A stretch of 21,842 bases of DNA from JAIVGV01 sp035295985 (GTDB lineage Bacteria; Acidobacteriota; Blastocatellia; Pyrinomonadales; Pyrinomonadaceae). Both the position numbers and the translations under genes were made by a program. Position 1 is the stretch's first letter, and each line of letters opens with the position of its first letter. The notes beneath the pieces are model-generated. The model did no database searches. It saw only the letters and a list, made by a program, of their open reading frames with translations, and was not told where the DNA came from. Location: assembly GCA_035295985.1 (NCBI GenBank), contig DATHBT010000154.1, forward strand, positions 1-21,842. The letters run 5' to 3'. Of this stretch, positions 21,807 to 21,842 are shown one piece after another.

Positions 21807-21839
21807 CAGTGGTCAGTAGTCAGTGGCGGGTGGTCAGTG
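21807..21839. repeat. Heptad repeat (GTCAGTR class), one arm at window edge
   Basis: Units GTCAGTA, GTCAGTG, GCGGGTG and GTCAGTG run with 7-bp spacing to the end of the window. The unit GTCAGTG is related to GTCAGTT of the element at 11596. If the pattern holds, an inverted partner lies just outside the window. Confidence 0.8.
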
Positions 21840-21842
21840 AAA

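Noticed and set aside
2164..21839. CRISPR array(s)
   Set aside because: Repeats are 7-bp units without unique spacers of regular length, are inverted rather than direct, and no cas gene is present.
2164..21839. Insertion sequences or integrated elements
   Set aside because: No transposase, integrase or target-site duplications were seen. The inverted repeats enclose no coding sequence.

Overview
The window is GC-rich (roughly two thirds G+C by eye), gene-dense bacterial chromosome carrying 18 intact or edge-truncated protein genes plus one frameshifted toxin gene. I see no rRNA, tRNA, CRISPR array, transposase or phage gene. Two PEP-CTERM exported proteins, a TPR plus double aspartyl-protease protein, an archaeal-type Ogg2 glycosylase, a bacilliredoxin, and mixed SD-led and apparently leaderless starts suggest an Acidobacteriota-like Gram-negative, perhaps Blastocatellia. 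That placement is inference; no marker gene in the window proves it.

Layout. 1-5006 (minus strand): the 3'-truncated recG, a BrxA/BrxB bacilliredoxin, then the coupled pair tsaE and nnr. 5007-7199 (minus): two PEP-CTERM genes, each with its own terminator and a long leader. 7200-10632 (minus): the lipid II flippase gene murJ and a dacB/PBP4-type carboxypeptidase, both cell-wall genes. 10911-14704 (plus): ogg, a TPR plus tandem retropepsin-like protein, a PIN-domain toxin, its probable antitoxin and a small exported protein. 14763-18053 (plus): an unknown protein, a RelB-like antitoxin with a frameshifted RelE toxin, a membrane-anchored lytic transglycosylase, and an MFS exporter whose start overlaps the transglycosylase stop. 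18195-20839 (plus): an amidohydrolase/deaminase and acetate kinase. 21012-21725 (minus): a periplasmic TPR protein convergent with ackA.

The most unusual feature is a set of short repeats scattered through the window. Nearly all are built from degenerate 7-bp units (8- or 15-bp in two cases). The intergenic ones are arranged as long inverted repeats with 23-33 bp arms. Each locus uses its own heptad. Within an arm the heptads have diverged from each other, yet the divergence is mirrored in the opposite arm. The elements sit at or just after stop codons, sometimes supply the stop codon, and twice wrap around an ordinary terminator hairpin. Related tracts run in frame through coding sequence: the RecG linker, a MurJ loop, the transglycosylase tail and the central loop of the MFS protein. 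They resemble the heptameric short tandem repeats (STRR) of cyanobacteria. I propose them as a family of mobile or hairpin-copied elements.

Functionally the window mixes housekeeping genes (DNA repair: recG, ogg; tRNA t6A modification: tsaE; cofactor repair: nnr; peptidoglycan: murJ, dacB, transglycosylase; acetate metabolism: ackA) with accessory genes (two toxin-antitoxin-like loci and PEP-CTERM surface proteins).
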